NCBI GenBank assembly: GCA_017983755.1
Contig: JAGOAU010000002.1
Location: 1-64,000, forward strand
Reading direction: 5' to 3'
DNA from: Azonexus sp.
Lineage (GTDB): Bacteria > Pseudomonadota > Gammaproteobacteria > Burkholderiales > Rhodocyclaceae
Length of the DNA stretch: 64,000 nucleotides
The stretch's first letter is position 1, and the number at the start of each line of letters is the position of its first letter. The position numbers and the translations under genes are program-made. The notes under the pieces were generated by a model, which saw only the letters and a list, made by a program, of their open reading frames with translations, ran no database searches and was not told where the DNA came from. Positions 44,438-52,959 of the stretch are shown here, one piece after another.

Positions 44438-45760
44438 TTACTTCTCTTTGCTGCAGTCACGCGGCGTGATGCCCTTTTCCTTGGCGTACTGCTTGGCGGA
44501 CGCCTGGAACAGGGGGTGGATCAGCGCCTTGTTGCCCTCGATCCAGTCGGACACCGGCACCCACTTGGCACCGTCCCACTGCTGGATCTTCACCTTGCCG
44601 GAGCCTTCGTGGTTGTCGCAGGAAGTCTTGATTTCCGGCAACAGGTTGGTGGCGCCGATCTGCTTGAGGCGGGCGTCGGTGATGTTCAGGTTCTCCATCG
44701 CCCAGCGCACCTGCTCGCCGGTCATCGCCTTGCCCTTGCCGTACTTCTCCTGCGCCTTGCGGATCGCCTCGACCGACAGCACAGCAGCGGAAACGCCGCG
44801 GTTGTAGAGGATGGTGCCGATTTTCGACTTGTCCTGCAGGTTGCCCTTGCCACCGCCATACACGACCTTCTCGATGTCGGCGATCAGCGGTACGTCCTTG
44901 CCGGCCACGTTCCAGGTTGCGGCCATGTAGCCCTTGGCGGCATCGCCGGCCGGAATGACGTCTTCCTCGGAACCGGTCCACCACGAGCCGATCATCCGCT
45001 CACGCGGGAAGCCGACCTTCTGGGCAGCCTTCAGCGCCGTCTGGTTCATCACGCCCCAGCCCCAGAAAACGACGAAGTCGGGCTTTTCCTGGCGGATCTT
45101 CAGCCATTGCGCGCCCTGCTCGTTACCCGGGTGGGCGACCGGAATCGGCACCAGCGTGAACTTGTTGAGCGACGCCTCGGCTTCCATGGCGATGATGGCT
45201 TCCTTGCCGTAGGCCGAGTCATGGTAAAGATAGACGATCTTCTTGCCGGCCAGATTGCCGCCGAGCTTTTCCTTGATGAACTTGACGATGGCCGAGGCCT
45301 GCATCTGGTAGGTGGTAACGAGCGGGAAGGCATAGGGGAAGACCGAACCGTCGACCGCGTCGGTGCGGCCGTAGCCCATCATCGCCAGCGGCAGCTTGTC
45401 CTGCGCCGACTTGTCGATCAGCGCATAGGAAATGCCGGTCGACATCGTGTGCACCGGGCCGGACGACTTGGCCGCCTTGCCCTTGAGGCGCTCATAACAC
45501 TCAACGCCCTTGGCGTTGTTGTATTCGGTTTCGCACTCTTCATGGGTCAGCATGACGCCATTGACGCCCTTGTCCTTCATGTTGACGTAGGTCAGGTAGT
45601 CGATGAAGCCGCCGTAGAAGGACTGGCCGTTGGCACCGTAAGGGCCGACGCGATAGCTGGGAATCGGGAAGAACTGCTCTTCGGCGGCAACCGCGCCTTG
45701 CGACAAAGCCGCCAGGGAAAGCGCTGCGGCGACCAGGATGGGTTTGAAACTTTTGATCAT
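44438..45760 (-). CDS. Liv system 2 periplasmic substrate-binding protein
   Basis: A 440-residue type I receptor with a plain cleavable signal peptide (cut near AVAAEEQ). The two-lobed fold shows MLTHEECETEYNNAKGVECYERLK and GWGVMNQTALKAAQKVGFPR. It differs strongly from system 1 and resembles the receptors found with aromatic-acid Liv clusters. The start at 45760 has a GGAGGAGA site; the ATG at 45796 does not. The substrate is inferred from the ligases on both sides. Confidence 0.9.
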   Translation of the reverse strand: MIKSFKPILVAAALSLAALSQGAVAAEEQFFPIPSYRVGPYGANGQSFYGGFIDYLTYVNMKDKGVNGVMLTHEECETEYNNAKGVECYERLKGKAAKSSGPVHTMSTGISYALIDKSAQDKLPLAMMGYGRTDAVDGSVFPYAFPLVTTYQMQASAIVKFIKEKLGGNLAGKKIVYLYHDSAYGKEAIIAMEAEASLNKFTLVPIPVAHPGNEQGAQWLKIRQEKPDFVVFWGWGVMNQTALKAAQKVGFPRERMIGSWWTGSEEDVIPAGDAAKGYMAATWNVAGKDVPLIADIEKVVYGGGKGNLQDKSKIGTILYNRGVSAAVLSVEAIRKAQEKYGKGKAMTGEQVRWAMENLNITDARLKQIGATNLLPEIKTSCDNHEGSGKVKIQQWDGAKWVPVSDWIEGNKALIHPLFQASAKQYAKEKGITPRDCSKEK

Positions 45761-45799
45761 GTAATTGTCTCCTCCAGTGTTACGAAATAGTGGCAATAC

Positions 45800-46876
45800 T
45801 CAGTGCGGGAACGGCCACAAACGCAGTTTCTCCTTGGCGATCTGCCACAGACGGGCCAGCCCGTGCGGCTCGACGATCAGGAAGAACATGATCAGCGCAC
45901 CGAACACCGTGATCTGGATGTGCGACACGGTAGCGCTGGAAAACGGCAGGCCGACCAGGCCGGCGAAGAACGGCAGGGCGACGTCGAGAAAGATCGGCAG
46001 CAGCAGGATGAAGGCGGCGCCGAGGAAGGAGCCCATGATCGAACCGACCCCGCCGATGATGATCATGAACAGGATCTTGAACGACATTTCGAGCGAGAAG
46101 CCGTCCGGCTCGACCGAGCCGAGGTAGCAGAAGGCATACAGCGCACCGGCGACGCCGCAGTAGAAGGAGCTGACGGCAAAGGCGAGCAGCTTAGTCGGCA
46201 TCAGCTTGATGCCGATTACCGAAGCCGCAACGTCCATGTCGCGCACCGCCATCCAGGCCCGTCCGGTCGTCGACCGCACCATGTTCTTCGCCGCCAGCGC
46301 CAGGACGACGACGATGGACAGGACCAGCAGGTATTTCTCGACCGGCGTGTTCAGTTCATGGCCGAACAGCATCAGCTTCTGCGTCGAGATCACGCCAGAC
46401 GACGAATTGTTCGACAGCCAGGGGAACTTGGTCAGGCACCAGACGATGAAGAACTGCGCTGCCAGCGTCGCCACCGCCAGGTAGAAGCCCTTGATGCGCA
46501 GTGACGGCAGGCCGAACAGGATGCCGACGCCGGCTGCGGTCAACCCGGCGCAGATGAAGGAAACCAGGATCGGAATGCCTTCGACGCGCAACTGGAAGTT
46601 GTACGCGGCGTACGCCCCGACCGCCATGAAGGCGGCCGAACCGAGCGACAACTGGCCGGCATAGCCGGTCAGGATGTTCAGCCCCAGGGCCGCCAGGGCG
46701 AAGATCAGGAACGGGATCAGGATCGCCGAGAACCAGTATTCGCTGGCCAGCAGCGGGACGCCGAGGAAGGCGATGGCCAGCAGGACGATCAGGCCGATGC
46801 GATCCTGGCGGATGGGAAACAGTTGTTGGTCAGCGGCGTAGCTTGTCTTGAACTGACCGGCTTCACGGTAAAGCAT
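45800..46876 (-). CDS. Liv system 2 permease (LivM type)
   Basis: A 358-residue permease with about ten spans and the coupling loop TTGRAWMAVRDMDVAASVIGIK. It follows the LivH-type gene by 16 bases and lies upstream of the binding-protein gene. An aqueous N-terminal extension of about 25 residues (MLYREAGQFKTSYAADQQLF) precedes the first span. Confidence 0.93.
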   Translation of the reverse strand: MLYREAGQFKTSYAADQQLFPIRQDRIGLIVLLAIAFLGVPLLASEYWFSAILIPFLIFALAALGLNILTGYAGQLSLGSAAFMAVGAYAAYNFQLRVEGIPILVSFICAGLTAAGVGILFGLPSLRIKGFYLAVATLAAQFFIVWCLTKFPWLSNNSSSGVISTQKLMLFGHELNTPVEKYLLVLSIVVVLALAAKNMVRSTTGRAWMAVRDMDVAASVIGIKLMPTKLLAFAVSSFYCGVAGALYAFCYLGSVEPDGFSLEMSFKILFMIIIGGVGSIMGSFLGAAFILLLPIFLDVALPFFAGLVGLPFSSATVSHIQITVFGALIMFFLIVEPHGLARLWQIAKEKLRLWPFPH

Positions 46877-46892
46877 GTTGTTCTAGCCTCTC

Positions 46893-47807
46893 TCAAACAC
46901 GGTCGATGTGACGTTCACCGAACAGCCCCTCAGGCCGCACGAGAAGGAACAGCAGCGCCAGCACATAAGGGAACCAGCCCTCGATACCGCCGAAATTGCC
47001 GCCGAAGAGATCCTGCATGACCGGCGGGATGTAGATTTCCGCGAGCTTTTCCGAAGCGCCAATGATCAGGCCGCCGACGATGGCGCCCGGCACCGAGGTG
47101 AAGCCGCCGAGGATCAGCACCGGCAGCGCCTTTAGCGCCGTGAAAGTGAGCGCAAACTGCACGCCGTTGCGGGCACCCCACATCATGCCGGCAACCAGCG
47201 CGACAAACCCGGCGACGCCCCAGACGATGGCCCAGATGTTCTGCAGCGGGATGCCGATCGACAATGCGGCCTGGTGGTCGTCAGCCACCGCGCGCAGGGC
47301 GCGGCCGATACGGGTGTATTGGAAGAAGAGCGCCAGCGTGGCGACGAGCAGCGAGGCGACACCGGCGGCGACCAGGTCGAACTTGGAAATCACCATGTTC
47401 CAGTTGTCGAGAATCCATGGGATTGGCTCGTCGACGATGCCGAGTTCTAGCGCCCGCGGCTCGCTACCGAAGATCATCGGCGCCAGGCCCTCGATGAAGA
47501 AGGCGAGGCCGATGGTCGCCATGAACAGGGCGATCGGCGGCTGGTTGACCAGCTTGCGCAGCACGAACTTCTCGGTTGCGATGCCAAACAGCGTCATGAT
47601 CGTGAAGGCGAGGATGACCGACAGCCACAGCGGCGCACCCCACTCCATGACGCCGACCACCGACAGCGCGGCCAGGTACACCATCGCCCCCTGGGCGAAG
47701 TTGAATACCCCGGACGCCTTGTAGATCAGCACGAAGCCGAGCGCTACGAGGGCATACATGACCCCGGACAGCAGGCCGCCAATGAGCACTTCAAAGAAAA
47801 AGTTCAT
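46893..47807 (-). CDS. Liv system 2 permease (LivH type)
   Basis: A 304-residue permease with about eight spans. It has GVFNFAQGAMVYLAALSVVG, where system 1 has GLINFAHGEVVMIG, and the coupling loop TRIGRALRAVADDHQAALS. It pairs with the LivM-type gene and lies 12 bases after the LivG-type gene. Confidence 0.93.
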   Translation of the reverse strand: MNFFFEVLIGGLLSGVMYALVALGFVLIYKASGVFNFAQGAMVYLAALSVVGVMEWGAPLWLSVILAFTIMTLFGIATEKFVLRKLVNQPPIALFMATIGLAFFIEGLAPMIFGSEPRALELGIVDEPIPWILDNWNMVISKFDLVAAGVASLLVATLALFFQYTRIGRALRAVADDHQAALSIGIPLQNIWAIVWGVAGFVALVAGMMWGARNGVQFALTFTALKALPVLILGGFTSVPGAIVGGLIIGASEKLAEIYIPPVMQDLFGGNFGGIEGWFPYVLALLFLLVRPEGLFGERHIDRV

Positions 47808-47819
47808 CTCGCTCGCTCC

Positions 47820-48602
47820 CTAGTGACCAGCGCCCAGATAGGCCTTGATGACGTCCTCGTTGTTCTTGACTTCATCCGGCACGCCGTCGCCGATCTTCTT
47901 GCCGTAGTCGAGGACGACGACGCGGTCGGAAATATCCATGACGACGCCCATGTCGTGCTCGATCAGGACGATGGTGGTGCCGAACTGGTCGTTGACGTCG
48001 AGGATGAAGCGGCACATGTCCTGCTTTTCCTCGACGTTCATGCCGGCCATCGGCTCATCGAGCAGCAGCATGGAGGGCTCGGCGGCGAGGGCGCGGGCCA
48101 GTTCAACGCGCTTCTGCAGGCCATAAGGCAGGCGGCCGACCGGCGTCTTGCGGATGTGCTGGATTTCGAGGAAGTCGATGACCTCCTCGACCTTCTGGCG
48201 GTGCTCCAATTCCTCTTTCCGGGCACGGCCGAACCACAGCGCGTGCTCGATGAAGTTGGACTTCATCTTGGTGATGCGCCCGGTCATGATGTTGTCGAGC
48301 ACGGTCATGCCCTTGAACAGCGCGATGTTCTGGAAGGTGCGGGCAATATTCTGCTGCGCCGCCATGTGCGGCTCCATCTTCTTGCGCTCGTTGCCATGCC
48401 AGAAGATCTTGCCTTCCTGCGGGTGGTAAACGCCGTTGATGACGTTGAGCATCGAGCTCTTGCCGGCGCCGTTCGGCCCGATGATGGCGCGGATTTCATG
48501 CTGGCGGACATTGAAGGAAATGTCGGTCAGCGCCTTGACGCCGCCGAAGCGCAGGGAAATGTTCTGCAGGTCGAGAATGACGTCGCCTATTTTCTTGCTC
48601 AT
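47820..48602 (-). CDS. Liv system 2 ABC ATPase (LivG type)
   Basis: A 260-residue ATPase with Walker A GPNGAGKSS, signature region LPYGLQKR, Walker B MLLLDEPMAGMN and the C-terminal EAYLGA-like tail (KAYLGAGH). It starts 2 bases after the acyl-CoA synthetase stop, which ties transport to activation in one transcript. Confidence 0.94.
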   Translation of the reverse strand: MSKKIGDVILDLQNISLRFGGVKALTDISFNVRQHEIRAIIGPNGAGKSSMLNVINGVYHPQEGKIFWHGNERKKMEPHMAAQQNIARTFQNIALFKGMTVLDNIMTGRITKMKSNFIEHALWFGRARKEELEHRQKVEEVIDFLEIQHIRKTPVGRLPYGLQKRVELARALAAEPSMLLLDEPMAGMNVEEKQDMCRFILDVNDQFGTTIVLIEHDMGVVMDISDRVVVLDYGKKIGDGVPDEVKNNEDVIKAYLGAGH

Positions 48603-48604
48603 GT

Positions 48605-50572
48605 TCAGGCCGCCTTTTTCACGATCGTGAAGGTCTTGGCATCGACGATCCGCAGGTCGGCGGAAACCTTGCCGCGCCGGCCGTCCTCGAACTTGACCTC
48701 GGTCTCGATGAACTGGTTGGGCTTGCCGCCGTAGAGCGCGTCAATCAGCACCTTGTATTTCTCGGCGACGAAGTTGCGGCGCACCTTGCGCGTCCGGGTC
48801 AGCTCGTCGTCGTCCGGGTCCAGCTCCTTGTGCAGGACCAGGAAGCGGTGGATCTGCGAATCGGCGACCATGCTGTCGTGCACCAGATCGGCATTGACCT
48901 GCTCGACGCACTCGCGGATCAGTTCGAGCACTTCCGGCTTGCCGGCCAGGTCGGCGTAGCCGGAATAGGCGATGCCGCGGCGCTCGGCCCAGTTGCCGAC
49001 GGCGCCGACGTCGATATTGACGAAGGCGCAGACCATGTCGCGGTCGTGGCCGAAGCAGACGGCTTCCTTGATGTGCTGGAAGAACTTGAGCTTGTTCTCG
49101 ATGTAGTTGGGGGCGAACATCGCGCCGTTCGACAGCTTGCCGACGTCCTTGGCGCGGTCGATGATCTTGAGGTGGCCGTCCTCGTCGAGAAAACCGGCGT
49201 CGCCGGTCATGAAATAGCCTTCGGCATTGAGCGACTCGGCCGTGGCATCCGGCCGCTTGTAATATTCCTTGAGCAGCATTGGGCCCTTGACCAGCACCTC
49301 GCCGTTGTCGGCGATCTTGATTTCGACGCCCGGAGCGGGTTGGCCGACCGAGTCGAACTTGATCTGGCCGTCCGGCTGCAGGCAGACGTAGGCGCAGGTT
49401 TCGGTCTGGCCGTAAAACTGCTTGAGGTTGATGCCCATCGAACGGTAGAAGCGGAACAGCTCCGGCCCGATCGCCGCGCCGGCGGTGTAGGCGACCTTGA
49501 TCCGGCTCATGCCGAGCACATTGCGCAGCGGACCGTAGACCAGCAGGTTGCCCAGCCAGTATTGCAGTCGGTCGCCGAAGCCAACCGACTTGCCATCGAG
49601 AATGTCGGCGCCACAGCGCTTGGCGACCGCCATGAAGTGGTGGAACATCTTCTGTTTGAGTTTGCCCGCATCTTCCATGCGGATCATCACCGAGGTCAGC
49701 AGGCTCTCGAAAACGCGTGGCGGGGCGAAGTAGCAGGTGGGGCCGATTTCGCGCAGGTCGGTCATCACCGTCTCACCGGATTCCGGGCAGTTGATGGTGA
49801 AGCCGGCGACCAGCGCCTGGGCGTAGGAAAACAGGTGGTCGCCAACCCAGGCCATGGGCAGATAGGAAAGGATGTCGCCATCCGCCCCCAACTTGTCGAC
49901 CTGCACGCCGCCCTGGGCGGCGGCGATGAAGGCGGCGTGCGTCTGGCAGACGCCCTTCGGCTTGCCGGTGGTGCCCGAGGTGTAGAGCATCACCGAAACG
50001 TCATCGTAGTGGCCCTTTTCGATTTCGGCATTGAGGAAGTCTGGGTGGTTGCGGTCGTGAATCCGCCCCATTTCCATCAGTTCGTGGATGTCGTGCAGGA
50101 AGGGCTGGGTGTAGTGGCGCATGCCGCGCGGATCGTCGTAGATGACGTGTTCGAGCGTGCCGACCTGGCCCATCACTTCGAGCATCTTGTCGACCTGCTC
50201 CTGGTCCTCGACGATGGCGAAGCGGATGCCGGCATCCTGCAGCACGAAGAGCATTTCGGCCGCCACGGCGTCCTGATAGAGCGGCACCGGCACGCCGCCC
50301 AGGCATTGGGCAGCGGTCATCATCATGTAGAGATGCGGCCGGTTGTCGCCGATGATCGCCAGGTTGTCGCCGCGCTTGAAGCCGAGCGAGGCCAGCCCGC
50401 AGGCCAGGGCGCGCACCCGCTCGTTGACGTCGGCCCACGACCAGGTCTGCCAGATTCCCAGGTATTTTTCGCGCATCGCCGGCGCACCCGGGCGCTGCCG
50501 GGCATGATTCAACAGCAGACGCGGAAAGGTGTGCAGCCCATCCACGGATGCAAAACTTGCCTGACCAGGCAT
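48605..50572 (-). CDS. AMP-forming acyl-CoA synthetase (long-chain type)
   Basis: A 655-residue ANL enzyme, first gene of the transporter-2 operon. The phosphate-loop motif LYTSGTTGKPKG, the FYGQTETCAYV motif and MTGDAGFLDEDGHLKIIDRAKD are intact. Size and sequence match the long-chain acyl-CoA synthetase branch rather than PaaK. Its substrate may be a fatty or arylalkanoic acid delivered by the adjacent importer. The promoter region has a strong TetR-type palindrome at 50608-50625. Confidence 0.9.
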   Translation of the reverse strand: MPGQASFASVDGLHTFPRLLLNHARQRPGAPAMREKYLGIWQTWSWADVNERVRALACGLASLGFKRGDNLAIIGDNRPHLYMMMTAAQCLGGVPVPLYQDAVAAEMLFVLQDAGIRFAIVEDQEQVDKMLEVMGQVGTLEHVIYDDPRGMRHYTQPFLHDIHELMEMGRIHDRNHPDFLNAEIEKGHYDDVSVMLYTSGTTGKPKGVCQTHAAFIAAAQGGVQVDKLGADGDILSYLPMAWVGDHLFSYAQALVAGFTINCPESGETVMTDLREIGPTCYFAPPRVFESLLTSVMIRMEDAGKLKQKMFHHFMAVAKRCGADILDGKSVGFGDRLQYWLGNLLVYGPLRNVLGMSRIKVAYTAGAAIGPELFRFYRSMGINLKQFYGQTETCAYVCLQPDGQIKFDSVGQPAPGVEIKIADNGEVLVKGPMLLKEYYKRPDATAESLNAEGYFMTGDAGFLDEDGHLKIIDRAKDVGKLSNGAMFAPNYIENKLKFFQHIKEAVCFGHDRDMVCAFVNIDVGAVGNWAERRGIAYSGYADLAGKPEVLELIRECVEQVNADLVHDSMVADSQIHRFLVLHKELDPDDDELTRTRKVRRNFVAEKYKVLIDALYGGKPNQFIETEVKFEDGRRGKVSADLRIVDAKTFTIVKKAA

Positions 50573-50607
50573 TCTTGTCTCCTCTCGCCGCGCCTCGGTG
50601 GGTCACG

Positions 50608-50625
50608 GTCTAACGTTCGTTTGAC
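50608..50625. promoter_or_regulatory. TetR-type (PaaR-like) operator
   Basis: An 18-base dyad, GTCTAACG-TT-CGTTTGAC, has one mismatch. Its inner 14 bases (50610-50623) fit CNAACGNNCGTTNG, the PaaR consensus I recall from Thermus. It lies 35 to 53 bases upstream of the acyl-CoA synthetase start and covers the predicted transcription start, a repressor position. Confidence 0.6.
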
Positions 50626-50627
50626 GC

Positions 50628-50656
50628 ATTGTGTCCATTGCCATCCACCGCGTAAA
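50628..50656 (-). promoter_or_regulatory. predicted promoter of the acyl-CoA synthetase/Liv-2 operon
   Basis: Minus-strand -35 TTTACG (50651-50656) and -10 CACAAT (50628-50633) are 17 bases apart; each matches the consensus at four of six positions. Transcription would begin near 50620, inside the palindrome. Confidence 0.45.
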
Positions 50657-50658
50657 CC

Positions 50659-50677
50659 TTGCAGTGCACCACGGCAA
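50659..50677. promoter_or_regulatory. second dyad in the divergent region (possible Crp/Fnr site)
   Basis: TTGCAGTG-CAC-CACGGCAA is an 8-3-8 inverted repeat with one mismatch, just upstream of the -35 for the synthetase operon. It is a candidate site for the divergently encoded Crp/Fnr regulator. Confidence 0.4.
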
Positions 50678-50717
50678 TGACTCACTGTAGGCGCAGAGTC
50701 TAGGGAGATTGCCGGCT

Positions 50718-50723
50718 TATAAT
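50718..50723 (+). promoter_or_regulatory. -10 element of the Crp/Fnr regulator gene
   Basis: A perfect TATAAT. The -35 region 17 bases upstream is poor, which would suit an activated promoter. Its position rules out the most upstream in-frame start codon at 50709. Confidence 0.5.
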
Positions 50724-50753
50724 TGTCGCCTGGCAGACATTCCGGGAAATATT

Positions 50754-51428
50754 TTGAAAAACGCAGAGGAGTTGCTGCGCACGTCGCTGTGGGGGCGGGC
50801 GCTGACCGAGGCCGAAATGGCCAGGGCGCTCGCCGGCACCAGCGAGCGCACCTTTGCCGCCGGCGCCTTCATCTGCATGAAGGGCGAGCCGGTCGATTAC
50901 TGGATGGGCATCATCTCCGGCCTGGGCAAGATGGCCAGCCACTGGACCACCGGCAAGACTACCTCGCTGACCGGCATCAGCACCGGCGGCTGGTTCGGTG
51001 AAGGCTCGCTGATGAAGAACGAGCCGCGCCGCTACGATGTCATGGCGCTGCGCGAAAGCCGGGTCGCCTTCATGAACCGCAGCACCTTCACCTGGTTGCT
51101 CGACCACAGCATTCCCTTCAACCGCTACATGATCGCCCAGCTGAACGAGCGCCTCGGCCAGTTCATCGGCATGATCGAGAACGAGCGCATGCTCGACACC
51201 GACGCGCGCATCGCCCGCTGTCTCGCGGCACTGTTCAACCCGGTACTCTATCCCGGCACCAACCGCCTGCTGCAGATTTCCCAGGAAGAACTCGGCTACC
51301 TCGCCGGCGTCTCCCGCCAGCGCGCCAACCAGGCGCTCAAGGCGCTGGAGGACGCCGGGCTGGTGCGCAGCGAATATGGCGGCATCAACGTGCTCGACTT
51401 AGAAGGCCTGCGCCGCTTCGGCGACTGA
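50754..51428 (+). CDS. Crp/Fnr-family transcriptional regulator
   Basis: A regulator of about 224 residues. The N-terminal cyclic-nucleotide-binding-type barrel has FICMKGEPVDYWMGIISG and GGWFGEGSLM. The C-terminal winged helix has ISQEELGYLAGVSRQRANQAL. No N-terminal Fnr-type cysteine cluster is visible. The start is taken as TTG 50754, because TATAAT at 50718-50723 lies downstream of the farthest start (50709). It is divergent from the acyl-CoA synthetase/Liv-2 operon and probably controls it. Confidence 0.85.
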   Translation: MKNAEELLRTSLWGRALTEAEMARALAGTSERTFAAGAFICMKGEPVDYWMGIISGLGKMASHWTTGKTTSLTGISTGGWFGEGSLMKNEPRRYDVMALRESRVAFMNRSTFTWLLDHSIPFNRYMIAQLNERLGQFIGMIENERMLDTDARIARCLAALFNPVLYPGTNRLLQISQEELGYLAGVSRQRANQALKALEDAGLVRSEYGGINVLDLEGLRRFGD

Positions 51429-51433
51429 CGGTT

Positions 51434-51462
51434 GCGGTCGACGGCCGAAAAAGGCCAAAAAC
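51434..51462 (+). repeat. GCGGTCGAC-type repeat copy, intergenic
   Basis: The core is at 51434-51442, 5 bases past the regulator stop, with A runs at +6 to +10 and +15 to +19. GGCC-A5-GGCC spacing makes it one of the cleanest copies. Confidence 0.7.
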
Positions 51463-51469
51463 CGCAGCC

Positions 51470-52798
51470 CTATTTCACATAGCCCCAGCCCTGCAGGCGG
51501 CTGTAGGCATATTCCGCCGCCTTCCCCTTCTGTGTGCGCTTCAGGTAGGCGACATACTGGCTGGCCGCTTCCTGCCGGCGGCCCATGCCTTCCAGTGAAA
51601 CGCCCTTGAGGAAGGTGACGCCGGCGTCGCCGGGCAGCAGCTGGTCGTAGCGATCGAGGTGTTCGTAGGCGGCGGCCGGATCCTTCTGGGCGAGCGCCAG
51701 CACGCCGACCAGCTTGTGCGCCTGCGCTTCCTGCGGATAGATGGCGGTTGCCGCGCGAGCGTACTCCAGCGCCTGGGCATCCTTGTCCTGCACCGCCAGG
51801 CACCTGGCCAGCTGCAGGTTGGCGGCGTAGTCGCGCGGCGTCGCCTTGAGGGCGGTGCGGAACTGTTCCTCGGCCTGGCCGTACTGCTTGCCGGCCAGCG
51901 CCGCCTCCCCCTTCTGACAGGCGACGATGGTCGGCTTGATGCGGCGCATGCCGACGGTGTTGTCCATGAAACGTTCGCGCCCAGGGTCGCGACCGTTGCT
52001 CGCCGCGTACTTTCCTTCGGCCAGCTGCCGCGCCGTGTCGCGCCGCTCGCTGCTCATCGGGTGTGTCGAGAACATGGTCTGCAGCATGCCCGGCGACTCC
52101 TTCTGCTGCGCGACCAGCAGCTGCTGCAGGCCGACCATGCCGCTGGCCGGGTAACCGGCCCGGACCATGTATTCCTGACCGAGCGCATCGGCCTCGCGCT
52201 CGTTGTCGCGGGAATAGCTGGAGAGCAGGGCGCTGGCGCCAAGCTGGGTGCCGAGGTCGGTCAAGCCGCCAAAGCCGGCGGCGGAACCGATGATGTTGAC
52301 GCCGGCCATCGCCACCTGCGTGACCATCACCTGCCCCTGGCGCTGTGCCGCATGGCGCGCGTTGACGTGGCCGATCTCGTGGCCGAGCAGCGCCGCCAGC
52401 TCGGCTTCGTTGTCGAGATCGACCAGGATGCCGCGCGTCACGCCCATCGCCCCGCCCGGAAAGGTGTAGGCGTTGACGTAGTTGGCATTGAGCACCCGGT
52501 AGGAATACGGCATCTGCGGCCGGTGCGACTTGCCGTCCAGCCGTTGCCCGACCTCGCTCACGTACTGGTTGAGCGCTCCGTCCTGAACCGCGCCGAGATC
52601 CTGCGAAAACTGCTGCGGCGACAGCTTGCGGTCAACGGCCTTTTCCTCGTCCTCGTCCATGCCGACCAGGATCGACCCGCCGCCGACCGGCGACGTGGCG
52701 CAACCCGACAGGGCGGCCGCGCCGAACAGCGCGAGCACCTGGCGACGGGTGACGCGGTTGCGTTGCAGGCTCAGGGCAAGATCATCGTGAAGGCACAT
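51470..52798 (-). CDS. M48 metalloprotease lipoprotein with TPR domain (BepA-like)
   Basis: A 442-residue periplasmic protease that, as in BepA/YfgC, would check outer-membrane protein and LptD assembly. Lipobox LSGC gives Cys33. The zinc site is HEIGH, with a later EREAD glutamate motif, and HPMSSER is present. The C-terminal 150 residues form TPR-like helical repeats (AEEQFRTALKATPRDYAANLQ). The N-terminal region before the lipobox is long and has a twin-arginine-like VTRRQVLALFG, so Tat export is conceivable. Confidence 0.88.
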   Translation of the reverse strand: MCLHDDLALSLQRNRVTRRQVLALFGAAALSGCATSPVGGGSILVGMDEDEEKAVDRKLSPQQFSQDLGAVQDGALNQYVSEVGQRLDGKSHRPQMPYSYRVLNANYVNAYTFPGGAMGVTRGILVDLDNEAELAALLGHEIGHVNARHAAQRQGQVMVTQVAMAGVNIIGSAAGFGGLTDLGTQLGASALLSSYSRDNEREADALGQEYMVRAGYPASGMVGLQQLLVAQQKESPGMLQTMFSTHPMSSERRDTARQLAEGKYAASNGRDPGRERFMDNTVGMRRIKPTIVACQKGEAALAGKQYGQAEEQFRTALKATPRDYAANLQLARCLAVQDKDAQALEYARAATAIYPQEAQAHKLVGVLALAQKDPAAAYEHLDRYDQLLPGDAGVTFLKGVSLEGMGRRQEAASQYVAYLKRTQKGKAAEYAYSRLQGWGYVK

Positions 52799-52879
52799 GA
52801 CGGCTCCCGGCGAAACAAATGAAAACGGGCGTTATCGATTCTGCGACAAAACTCGTCCAAGTGCCATGCACCAATGCAA

Positions 52880-52912
52880 ACGGCGGGCCGCATGGGCCCG
52901 CCGTCTTTTTTC
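52880..52912. terminator. hairpin terminator between the protease and icmF
   Basis: ACGGCGGGCC (52880-52889) pairs with GGCCCGCCGT (52895-52904). A seven-base T-rich run follows on the plus strand, while the minus strand, the direction of both neighbours, ends in TTTGCATT. It lies 48 bases past the icmF stop and probably ends icmF transcripts despite the weaker minus-strand T run. Confidence 0.65.
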
Positions 52913-52959
52913 TCCCATCCCTGTCGGGATCGGATTGCCGTCTCCTCGTTGAACCTTTC

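Noticed and set aside
44438-45760. Second copy of the Liv-1 receptor by recent duplication
   Set aside because: The two receptors share only the fold; signal type, length and sequence differ greatly, so they are not recent duplicates.
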